A stretch of 24,119 nt of DNA. It comes from Methanomicrobiales archaeon. Lineage in GTDB: Archaea > Halobacteriota > Methanomicrobia > Methanomicrobiales > Methanoculleaceae. Shown here one piece after another: positions 5,614 through 12,901 of the stretch (within the stretch, counting starts at the first letter, position 1; every line of letters starts with the position of its first letter). The stretch is taken from contig JAAZOW010000238.1 of the NCBI GenBank assembly GCA_012797575.1, positions 1 through 24,119 of the forward strand. The letters are read 5' to 3'. Both the position numbers and the translations under genes were made by a program. The notes beneath the pieces were generated by a model. That model worked only from the letters and a program-made list of their open reading frames with translations. It was not told the DNA's origin and did not search any database.

Positions 5614-8600
5614 CTGCATCCCCGTCAGGGGAACAGGCGCGGCCACCCGGGCCCGGAGTGCGGTGAGCCTGACCGGCGCCGCCCCCTCCACCCGATCAAG
5701 GTCGAACGTCATCTCCTCCCCGTGGACCCGACAGAACTCCTGGAGATCGAGCATATGGCGGAGTCCCTCCGCCGCCTTTTCGTTCTGCACGAGTTCAAGC
5801 GGCGGCTCTAAGAGCGGCCGTGGCAGAAAGACCACGCACTTGGCCCGGCTCCGGGTGAGCGATACGTTCAGGCGATTCCGACTGTAGATGAACTCGGCCT
5901 CACCGAGCGCTGTCTCGACATCGCTCACGCCGTAGCTGACGATGACCGCCGTCGCCTCCTGCCCCTGCATCTTGTCGACGGTATCCACAAACGGCGGGTA
6001 CTCCCATTCCCGCACACCGGCAAGGCGGCTCCGGATGGCACCGATCTGGGCATGGTGCGGGCTGACGATGAAGAGACCGTGCCGCCAGAACGAGGAGTCT
6101 CCATCACCCGCAAGCGGGTAGGGCTCCCCGGAATCCGGGTCGATGAGCCTCTCCCGGAGCGCCCGGGTGAGCCGGGCGACCAGCGTCGCCTCGATAGGGT
6201 TTTCGATCGTCGTCTGAACGTTCTCGAGCACACAGAGCACGAGTGGATACACTGGATCGAGGATCCACTCAAGATACCCCTCCTCCGTCGAACCCGTGGG
6301 TGGAGCCGGAGCAAGGGCTATCCGCTGCTCCCCGATGTCATCAGTCGCGGGGGCATACCCCCTACCGTAGAGTGTCTCTGCCGGAAACCTAGAGAGGGTG
6401 TGGTTCATCCGCCAGTTCTCCAGGAGCTGGCAGGTGTAGACGGGGTCTTTGGGATCGTCGCGGTGCCGGAGGTAGGCGAAGATGGAGTCCTCAAGCCCCG
6501 GGAGTCCATCCTCCGAGATCGGGTAGTCAGCCTGGATGACCGGGGGGAGTTGCAGGTCGTCGCCTGCGAGGACGAGCCTCCCCCCATCGGCGAGTACCGA
6601 TGTTGCGAGCGCAAGCTCGGCCGGTCTCATCTGCGAGGCCTCATCGACGACCAGCAGATCGAGCGACGGGAGGACCTTCGCGAGCCTATCAAAGCTGTGC
6701 ACCGTCCCACCGAGGAGGAGGGAGGGGTAGCCGATGACGGTGTCGGCCCGGTCGTGGGGCAACACCTCAAGGATCCGCTGGCCCCGGGGTGTCTTGACAC
6801 TCCTCAGCTTATAGATCGGGAGCGCGGCTACAAGACCGAACTCATCGACCGAGTCATGCACCTTGACGAGCAGGTTCTCGATGGCCGCGTGGGTGAAGGC
6901 CGTGACGCCCACCCGAATAGGCTTTCCGTGCATCATACTGGCTTTTATCAGAGAAAGGAGCGTTGTGGCGAGGAAATGGGTCTTCCCGGTTCCGGGCGGT
7001 CCCCAGACAAGCGTCAGGCGATCGGTGAGCACCTGACGAAACGCCCGGGCTTGGCTCGGTGTGAACCCGCCACGACGATGGGCGAGGACTTCTGCATCGG
7101 CTACAACCTCATCCGCCTCAGTGACCGGGGTGGCGAACCCCCGCGGATCCCGCAGGAGCCTTATGAACGGGTCTTTGGGCTGCGCATCCAGGCTGAGGAG
7201 ACGGCTGATGTAGCGCGGTGCGGTGAAATCGGTGAACCGGGGATGGAGAACCGCACGATCGCCCTCGACGAAGGGCGGGCAGCCCTGGCCGCAGGTCACA
7301 TCCAGCACAAGTCCCCGGATCTGCCCGGCGCTTCGGTCGACGATCTCGTCCCGGACCTTTGCAAAGCAGACGCCACGCTTCCCCGGGGTCGGGCTGTCAC
7401 GGTAGCGGAGGTCATCAAAGGCCAGCTGGGCCTCCTCTCCTGCATCTCCATCCGGGACGAGGAGATGGGCAAACGACTTTGACCGCTCGTAGACTGCGAG
7501 ATCCAGGGGATGGAGCAGCCTCCAGAAGTTTCCTTCGCTCTTCTGGAGCGGTATGCTGGCTCCGGTCCGGACCCGCAGGGCAGGCGACCCGCTCCTGATC
7601 TCCTGCACCCGCCGGGCGCCCATCGCTGACTCGTACTCATTGATGAAGAGGAGACGTGAGATCTCCGGTGTGGCGGCATCCCAGGGGCTCGGGAACTGGA
7701 ACTTCTCAGGCCATCGCACAAGATTCTCACTCACCCGTTCACGGAGGCCGTCAAGGATGCTACCGGTCGCAAGCAGCCGCCGCGATACCTCCCGGCCGAT
7801 CCAGTCTGCGACCTCCGGCCGCTTCCCGTCCCACGCCATGACGATGGCATCGCCCTTGAGCGCATTGCTCTGCTCGTGCCAGAAGAGGCTGCCCGGATCG
7901 AGTTTGTACGTGAACCTCGATGAGGGTATGGCTGCCAGGACCTCTGGCAGCCGGAGAGCGAAGGGGACCGGGAGCGCAAGCAGCCTGCGTATCTCCCGGG
8001 CGAGGGTGACGAGGGGGAACGAGACCGTTGTGCCGGGATGGCTGGAGCCCTGAGTGATACCGGAGTCCTGGTAGTAGAACCGCAGCCGCATACCCTCTTC
8101 TGCGGTTGCAGGGTCCCCGATCGCCTCCTCAAGCACCCTGGCAAAGAGATCTTCTTCGAAGGTCTCGTAGACGTAGGTCTGGATCGATCTCTGCCCCCTC
8201 CAGTCCCGGCCCGCATTATAGTCGTGGACGGCCGCAAGCTCAGCGGTGAGCGTCCGTATAAACTCCCGGCGCACCCGAGCGCAGTCATCGGGGGATCTGG
8301 CGACGAATATGGCTTCGTGCGAGGGGGTCCCGTAGACCTCTCTCCCCCTGAGGCGGCGAAACCCCAGAGCGTATACCCGGTCAGAGATCGGGTCCTTCTG
8401 GAGCGTCAGGATGATCGCGATATCCTCAAAGATGGGAAGGGCAAGCGATCTGGCGGTCTTGCGTATGGTATCACCGGTCTGCAGTGCCCTGACGGTTGCA
8501 CGCAGACCGTCACCCTGGCCGGCGAGCGACCCGCAGTTGTCCAGATGGCGGTCACTCCCGGGGGTCTCAAGGAACCTCTCAAGGTCGGGGAGGGTGTTGA

Positions 8601-9438
8601 TGGACTCACCCCGGCTCCACGGCGCCTCCCTGAGGTAGCGCCGCGCGATGGACGAGAGACCCGGGATCTGCGAGATCGAGGCAGAGGTCTCTGCCTCTCT
8701 GCGGCAGTGGGGGTAGAACTCACAGTACTCGCACCGTGACGTTATATGCCAGGGCACGTCCGCGAGCGGGCATGCGAAGATACCCTTGAGGCGGTACCTG
8801 AAGAGATCCTCGATCACCCTGACGTTCAGGTGCAGATCGAACGGCTCAGGGCTATCCGCACCGTGGAGCCAGATCCACGCCTGATCCATATCGACCGGGC
8901 GGTCGATACCGAGCAGATCCAGGGCATGATCCAGGATCATGGCATAGAGGGTCGTCTGGATGCGATGGCTGATGCTGATGTCTTCGCTGGCCTTGATATC
9001 GATGACAGAGAGAACCCCTTCCTCAAACCGGATCAGGTCAGGGCGGCAGGGAGAGAACCGGTATACCGCAGGATCAAGCCCGTATCTGCTCCGGAAATGG
9101 ATGGAGATCGGGATGGTCGCCTGGTAGACGGCCTCTCCCGGGGAGAGGCGGGGGAGGAGGTTGAAACTCTCCTCGATGGAGAATGACCGGTCGGTGAGGG
9201 GACCGGTCCCGTCGGGGACCCGCACCCTCCCGGCCAGCCTCCTGCCGACCACCTCCTCCTCCCACCTGATGCCCGCATCCAGGAGGGCCTGTGTCGTCGC
9301 TCTCCGGTCGATCGCGATTGCCGGGATGCCGGCACTCTCGCGGTCCTGTTCCGGGGTTGCGTGGTAGCGGAGGTAGCGCTCACAGTCGTGGTAGAAGAAC
9401 CAGCCGATGAGTGATGGGCTGAGGTTGTAGCGGGACAT
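5524..9438 (-). CDS. RecB-family nuclease fused to UPF1/Dna2-like SF1 helicase
   Basis: This protein has 1,304 residues from ATG 9438; GTG 9474 would add 12. The N-terminal part is a PD-(D/E)XK nuclease of the RecB/TM0106 type: D134 (RPDLI), D147 and K149 (VIDIKAS), then a Gln/Tyr motif. C19, C236, C239 and C245 (CEYCEFYPHC) are arranged as in the iron-sulfur nucleases Dna2 and AddB. A central region (about 320-440) looks like a degraded RNase H-like domain. The helicase follows: Walker A GPPGTGKT (813-820), Walker B VVDEASQM (near 932), LAGDDLQLPP, VDKMQGQEA, and SRNRLNVSLTRSRAK. Such enzymes act on DNA ends or flaps. Its job could be repair, replication or defence; the sequence does not decide. 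Its C-terminal codons overlap ycaO antisense. Confidence 0.88.
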   Translation of the reverse strand: MSRYNLSPSLIGWFFYHDCERYLRYHATPEQDRESAGIPAIAIDRRATTQALLDAGIRWEEEVVGRRLAGRVRVPDGTGPLTDRSFSIEESFNLLPRLSPGEAVYQATIPISIHFRSRYGLDPAVYRFSPCRPDLIRFEEGVLSVIDIKASEDISISHRIQTTLYAMILDHALDLLGIDRPVDMDQAWIWLHGADSPEPFDLHLNVRVIEDLFRYRLKGIFACPLADVPWHITSRCEYCEFYPHCRREAETSASISQIPGLSSIARRYLREAPWSRGESINTLPDLERFLETPGSDRHLDNCGSLAGQGDGLRATVRALQTGDTIRKTARSLALPIFEDIAIILTLQKDPISDRVYALGFRRLRGREVYGTPSHEAIFVARSPDDCARVRREFIRTLTAELAAVHDYNAGRDWRGQRSIQTYVYETFEEDLFARVLEEAIGDPATAEEGMRLRFYYQDSGITQGSSHPGTTVSFPLVTLAREIRRLLALPVPFALRLPEVLAAIPSSRFTYKLDPGSLFWHEQSNALKGDAIVMAWDGKRPEVADWIGREVSRRLLATGSILDGLRERVSENLVRWPEKFQFPSPWDAATPEISRLLFINEYESAMGARRVQEIRSGSPALRVRTGASIPLQKSEGNFWRLLHPLDLAVYERSKSFAHLLVPDGDAGEEAQLAFDDLRYRDSPTPGKRGVCFAKVRDEIVDRSAGQIRGLVLDVTCGQGCPPFVEGDRAVLHPRFTDFTAPRYISRLLSLDAQPKDPFIRLLRDPRGFATPVTEADEVVADAEVLAHRRGGFTPSQARAFRQVLTDRLTLVWGPPGTGKTHFLATTLLSLIKASMMHGKPIRVGVTAFTHAAIENLLVKVHDSVDEFGLVAALPIYKLRSVKTPRGQRILEVLPHDRADTVIGYPSLLLGGTVHSFDRLAKVLPSLDLLVVDEASQMRPAELALATSVLADGGRLVLAGDDLQLPPVIQADYPISEDGLPGLEDSIFAYLRHRDDPKDPVYTCQLLENWRMNHTLSRFPAETLYGRGYAPATDDIGEQRIALAPAPPTGSTEEGYLEWILDPVYPLVLCVLENVQTTIENPIEATLVARLTRALRERLIDPDSGEPYPLAGDGDSSFWRHGLFIVSPHHAQIGAIRSRLAGVREWEYPPFVDTVDKMQGQEATAVIVSYGVSDVETALGEAEFIYSRNRLNVSLTRSRAKCVVFLPRPLLEPPLELVQNEKAAEGLRHMLDLQEFCRVHGEEMTFDLDRVEGAAPVRLTALRARVAAPVPLTGMQSLDGTPPIRVHVGDLKPGDDDPHHGDRGP

Positions 9439-9510
9439 GGGTGATCGGTCGTGACTCACTGTTTGTGCAGACACGGGAAAAGAGTTGCTTCTTTGCGAGC
9501 CTTTTGGAGG

Positions 9511-10062
9511 TCACTCGATATCGCCGACCGCCGGCAGGACGATGTCAGGCGGGAGCAGGACGCCATCGATGGTGTATATGACCCCGTTTGCCGCCGGCGT
9601 GCCTTCTCCAACCATCTCTGCACCGTTCACGGTCACGCCGTCGTCGGTGGCATCGATGGTGATGGGACTGCCCTGGACGGTCGCGATGGTCTCACTCCCG
9701 GAGATCTGGTATTCATCGGGGACCATGTGGTAGAGCAGGATCTCGGCCAGGTTGCCTTTCGGGTCCTCCATGAGCTCATCCAGCATGCCGGGTGGGAGCC
9801 GGTTGAAAGCCCCTTCAGAAGGAACAAAGACCGTGTATGGCCCCGAGCCCGCGAGCAACCTCTCAAGCCTGGAGGCATCAAGCGCCCGGGCGAAGGTTGA
9901 GTGGTTGCCATCGGTGGCCAGGATACCATCGATCGTCAGCAGATCTCCATCTACCGGTGTTCCGGTCGCCGTCCGGTTCAAGTCGCCATCCCCCTGGAGA
10001 CCCGTACAGCCACCGGCGAGAATGGTTACGGCAACCACGAGTAGTATGGAGATCGTCCGCAA
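9511..10062 (-). CDS. FAS1 (fasciclin) domain lipoprotein
   Basis: This 183-residue protein starts with TTG 10062 (MRTISILLVVAVTILAGGC), a signal peptide ending in the lipobox LAGGC with C19 as the lipidation site. A linker of about 20 residues leads to one FAS1 domain (about 40-180), recognised by the H1 motif YTVFVPSEGAFNRLPPG, the YH motif LLYHMVPDEY, and the H2 motif NGVIYTIDGVLLPP. FAS1 domains mediate adhesion outside the cell; in archaea such lipoproteins are common but rarely characterised. A GGGGGG-AAG stretch lies before the TTG start, and a strong TATA box lies about 50 nt upstream. The nuclease-helicase start is only 72 nt downstream, so co-transcription is possible. Confidence 0.92.
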   Translation of the reverse strand: MRTISILLVVAVTILAGGCTGLQGDGDLNRTATGTPVDGDLLTIDGILATDGNHSTFARALDASRLERLLAGSGPYTVFVPSEGAFNRLPPGMLDELMEDPKGNLAEILLYHMVPDEYQISGSETIATVQGSPITIDATDDGVTVNGAEMVGEGTPAANGVIYTIDGVLLPPDIVLPAVGDIE

Positions 10063-10077
10063 GATACTTCCCCCCTG

Positions 10078-10095
10078 GCAGGAGTCTGCTCCTGC
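10078..10095. repeat. Perfect 7-bp inverted repeat in the FAS1 gene leader
   Basis: GCAGGAG, a 4-nt loop, and CTCCTGC form a perfect hairpin. It covers the place where transcription should start about 25 nt after the TATA box at 10111-10118. It could be an operator or a hairpin at the extreme 5' end of the message; either role is inference. Confidence 0.4.
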
Positions 10096-10110
10096 TCTCC
10101 TCCCCGGATC

Positions 10111-10118
10111 TATATATA
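10111..10118 (-). promoter_or_regulatory. TATA box of the FAS1 lipoprotein gene
   Basis: TATATATA stands out in a GC-rich setting, 49 nt before the TTG start. The predicted transcript would start near 10086 and carry a leader of about 24 nt that includes the G-rich ribosome-binding site. Confidence 0.65.
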
Positions 10119-10153
10119 CCTTGGTCTCCAGCGCCCGAACCCGGCCGTCTCCT

Positions 10154-11617
10154 CTACTCCCAGAGCATCAGGGTCGAGACCATGTGCCGGTCCGGGTCAT
10201 ACACCCTGACGGCGTTGTTGCCGGTATCAGCGATATACCAGAGCCCTCCCAGGTTGACCAGATCGCCTGGTTCACTCAGCCGTGCATCCCCCGACATTCC
10301 ATTGCGGTAACCTCGGATGCCGCTCCCGGTCTTTGTGAGGACCCATCCTGTGCGCGGGTCGAGCTCCTTGATCTTGTGGTTATAGGTGTCGGCTATGTAG
10401 AGCAGCCCCTGATGGCTTGCTATACCCATCGGGTGGTGGATACGCGCCATACTGGCGATGGTATCGAGGTCGCCGAAGTCCTCCAGCGATCGTCCGATGA
10501 GGGTCTCGACCATGCCCCGCTTTATCCTGCGGATCGCCGAAGCGCCGCTGTCGGCCACGTAGAGCACCTCCCCGTCGGTGACGATCCCGGAGGGGCCGGC
10601 GAAGGTGGCCACCCCGAGGGGACCGTCCGCCAGACCTTCCCGGCCGGAACCGGCATGAGGTTCTATCTTGTGGGTATCGAGATCCATCCGCCAGATCTGG
10701 TTCGCACCCGCCATGGCGATGTAGAGGTAGCCGCCCATCAGCGCAAGGTCCCGGGGCGCGTTCAGCGCCACATCCATCCCCGGTCCACCTGCCATGGACG
10801 ATGGCGCCTCAAGCCCGGTCCCGGCGATCGTCTCGACCCTGCGGTCCGGCCAGGAGATCCGCCGTATCATGTGGTTCCCGGTATCGGCGACGTAGAGTGT
10901 ATCCGCCTCTCCATCGAAGGCGAGGCCCTCCGGCAGGTATAGTGAGGCCCTGGAGAAGGATCCATCGGCATTTCCCGGGGCCCCGGTGCCTATGGTCTCA
11001 AGGATCTTTCCATCACTGCCCGCGACGATGACCTGGTGATGGCCTCGGTCACCTATGAACAGGCGCATCCCCACACGGTCTGCCGCGATCTTGGCGGGGT
11101 GGTACAGGGCACCCACCCGCGCCGCTGCAGGGGTGGTTGTGAGCTGTATCGGCCTCGTATCGGGCATACCGCGCCGTTCAAACTCTTCGGCAAGCCGATC
11201 GAGTTTCAGGTCGAGCCGCTGACTGAGCCCCTCCCCGGTGGTCTTCCCGATGAGGTTCCCCGCCGGGTCGATGAGGGCGAACGTCGGCCAGCTCCGGACA
11301 CCGAAGGCCTGCCAGAGCCTCTGATCGTGGTCAATGGCGACCGGATGATCGACTCTCGCATGGTGGACCGCCTCCGGAAAGCTCTCGGCGGTTGCGGGAG
11401 ACTCGAACTCTGGCGCATGGACCTCGATGATCACCAGCCCCGGGTGGCCCTCCTTGAGGCGCCGGAGCTCCGGGACCAGTCGCGTACAGTTCGAGCATGC
11501 GAATGTCCCAAAATAGAGTAGCACTGTCCTGCCCTCCAGCGTCCTGAGGGAGATCGGGTGATCGGTGTTGATCCACTCGAGGCTGGCAGGGAGATCGGGG
11601 GCAGCCGTCGGGTTCAT
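10154..11617 (-). CDS. Thioredoxin domain-NHL repeat fusion protein (NHLRC2-like)
   Basis: This 487-residue protein has an N-terminal TlpA/thioredoxin-like domain (about 1-150) with the redox pair C41-x2-C44 (FACSNCTRLVPEL) and a later WPTFALIDPAGNL strand. A six-blade NHL propeller follows, each blade marked by LYVADTGNHMIRRI-type strands (DRGHHQVIV, ADTGNHMIR, AGANQIWR, ADSGASAIRR, ADTYNHKIK, ADTGNNAVR). No signal peptide is present, so it probably works in the cytoplasm. The same architecture occurs in animal NHLRC2 and in many bacteria, with no agreed substrate. ATG 11617 is preceded by AGAGGGGGCC, a good ribosome-binding site. The TIM-barrel gene ends 100 nt upstream. Confidence 0.9.
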   Translation of the reverse strand: MNPTAAPDLPASLEWINTDHPISLRTLEGRTVLLYFGTFACSNCTRLVPELRRLKEGHPGLVIIEVHAPEFESPATAESFPEAVHHARVDHPVAIDHDQRLWQAFGVRSWPTFALIDPAGNLIGKTTGEGLSQRLDLKLDRLAEEFERRGMPDTRPIQLTTTPAAARVGALYHPAKIAADRVGMRLFIGDRGHHQVIVAGSDGKILETIGTGAPGNADGSFSRASLYLPEGLAFDGEADTLYVADTGNHMIRRISWPDRRVETIAGTGLEAPSSMAGGPGMDVALNAPRDLALMGGYLYIAMAGANQIWRMDLDTHKIEPHAGSGREGLADGPLGVATFAGPSGIVTDGEVLYVADSGASAIRRIKRGMVETLIGRSLEDFGDLDTIASMARIHHPMGIASHQGLLYIADTYNHKIKELDPRTGWVLTKTGSGIRGYRNGMSGDARLSEPGDLVNLGGLWYIADTGNNAVRVYDPDRHMVSTLMLWE

Positions 11618-11675
11618 GCGGCCCCCTCTGGCAGTTCGAGGTTATGAAGGTTGGCAGGGGGCATACCTGCACGAT

Positions 11676-11695
11676 CCCCACTTGAGCGAGTGGGG
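11676..11695. terminator. Hairpin between the TIM-barrel and thioredoxin-NHL genes
   Basis: CCCCACT and AGTGGGG form a perfect 7-bp stem with a 6-nt loop (TGAGCG) in the 100-nt gap between these two same-strand genes. No T-run follows, so termination is only one possibility; it could also be an RNA-processing or stability hairpin. Confidence 0.35.
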
Positions 11696-11717
11696 GCAGG
11701 GCATCACCGGTCTCCCC

Positions 11718-12611
11718 TCATGCCGGCAGTCTCTCTTTCAGTGGTGCGGCGAGCATCCCTTCGCAGAAGTCGATCGCTTCAGCAACCTTGTTCTTCTGGT
11801 AGATGACGGGTTTGATGTACGGCCTCTCCGGGAGGTCTCTGATCGCCGAGAAGACCTCCGGCCAGGGCACGTCATCGGTGATCGATGGCGGCCTGAGGTT
11901 GGTGTGGACGTGGATGCTCCTCAGGGCTTCGGGCGGGATCCTCCGGAGCGACTGCAAAAAATCCTCCCTCGTGACCGCATGGAGATGCCCCGGATCGAGC
12001 GCAATCCCGGCAAACCTGATGATCTCGGGATGGTGTTTGACGAACGTCTCCCAGAACGCCCGCATCTGGTTCCCGGTGGAGATATTCTGATCCCTGTGGT
12101 TCTCGAGGAGTATTCGGGGTTCTACCCCGAAGGCGCTCTGGTGGGCAGCGATCAGGGCGTGCATTCCTGCGGCGATGTCAGCGTGGGAGTTCTTCCGGCC
12201 GCCGGGGTGGATCTCGATGATGGCGGGGGGAGCGCCCAGGAAGTCACCGATCTCAAGGAGCATATCTCCAAGCGCGATCACCCACTCCGGATCGTGCCAC
12301 CGCAGGTCCGCCTTCACCTGCCGGCCATGGGGATCCCGCCGGCGGGGTATACCCGGTTCGGTGTGCAGGGAGTACCCCGGCAGGCGGGGGATGTCCGCCT
12401 CCTGCTGGTAGAGCTCTTCGATAGACGAGCGGGTGAGCATAGAGCCGATATCCTGACCGGTCCGCTCGACCTCGGTCTTGTTCTTGATGAAGTCGCCGGG
12501 GACCTCAATATACGTGCACCCGAGCGGTTCAGCGAGGCACCAGCGCTCCAGGAGCCCTCCCCGCCTGGCCACCTCCGTGACGTTTGGGTAGATGTAGTCT
12601 GCACCGAGCAT
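11718..12611 (-). CDS. Sugar phosphate isomerase/AP endonuclease-like TIM barrel protein
   Basis: This 297-residue protein looks like an AP-endonuclease-2/xylose-isomerase-like TIM barrel. Likely metal-binding positions lie at strand ends in the usual order: the Glu and His of IIEIHPGG, the Glu of ILLENHRDQ, the Asp and His of IALDPGHLHA, and the His pair of RSIHVHTN. Length fits. The superfamily includes endonuclease IV, sugar epimerases and inosose dehydratases, and the residues visible do not choose between them; a sugar-acting enzyme is somewhat more likely than a DNA repair enzyme. ATG 12611 follows weak upstream signals. It may be co-transcribed with the thioredoxin-NHL gene, despite the hairpin between them. 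Confidence 0.78.
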   Translation of the reverse strand: MLGADYIYPNVTEVARRGGLLERWCLAEPLGCTYIEVPGDFIKNKTEVERTGQDIGSMLTRSSIEELYQQEADIPRLPGYSLHTEPGIPRRRDPHGRQVKADLRWHDPEWVIALGDMLLEIGDFLGAPPAIIEIHPGGRKNSHADIAAGMHALIAAHQSAFGVEPRILLENHRDQNISTGNQMRAFWETFVKHHPEIIRFAGIALDPGHLHAVTREDFLQSLRRIPPEALRSIHVHTNLRPPSITDDVPWPEVFSAIRDLPERPYIKPVIYQKNKVAEAIDFCEGMLAAPLKERLPA

Positions 12612-12761
12612 GGTAACCAGACCACACCATGGTGGGGGTGGTAGAAAAATTCTGGGGTGGCTTTGGGCTCCACCCGATCGCGGCCGTAGTTTTCCTGTGG
12701 GTGCCCGTCATCTTTCACTTCTCGATCAAGGATTTATGCACCACGGTGGTTGCAGAAGAAG

Positions 12762-12787
12762 ATTATTATAATAATGACGTTATTAAA
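12762..12787 (+). promoter_or_regulatory. AT-rich promoter patch of the surface protein gene
   Basis: ATTATTATAATAAT (12762-12775) is a perfect 14-bp palindrome followed by GACGTTATTAAAG, in an otherwise GC-rich region. It is the only good TATA-like sequence before the gene and would give a leader of roughly 100 nt. A regulator could also bind the palindrome. Both readings are inference. Confidence 0.45.
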
Positions 12788-12887
12788 GTGCAGCCCCGTG
12801 GTGTCGCCGGTGCCCCTGATCACCGATCTTCCCCATCATGCCCGGAAGGGCGGGGGTGGCGCCAGAGGATACCGGGGCGGAGACGAT

Positions 12888-12895
12888 GGAGAGGT
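12888..12895 (+). promoter_or_regulatory. Ribosome-binding site that fixes the surface protein start
   Basis: GGAGAGGT lies 6 nt before ATG 12902. Together with the signal peptide that follows, it decides for this start over the upstream in-frame ATG at 12629. Confidence 0.65.
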
Positions 12896-12901
12896 AGGAT
12901 T

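Larger units (their letters stand above)
12612..12901. other. Divergent intergenic region before the surface protein gene
   Basis: The 290 nt between the divergent genes hold no convincing gene. The plus-strand open frame that enters it from the surface protein gene (back to 12629) has no signal peptide or family features and is treated as chance. The notable element is the AT-rich promoter-like patch at 12762-12787. Confidence 0.5.

Noticed and set aside
6052..7482. 476-codon plus-strand open frame
   Set aside because: It lies antisense to the helicase, whose motifs are intact across the whole stretch; the translated product has no recognisable features.
12629..12901. Upstream extension of the surface protein gene to ATG 12629
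   Set aside because: A signal peptide and a good ribosome-binding site are found at ATG 12902; the extension crosses the promoter-like AT-rich patch.
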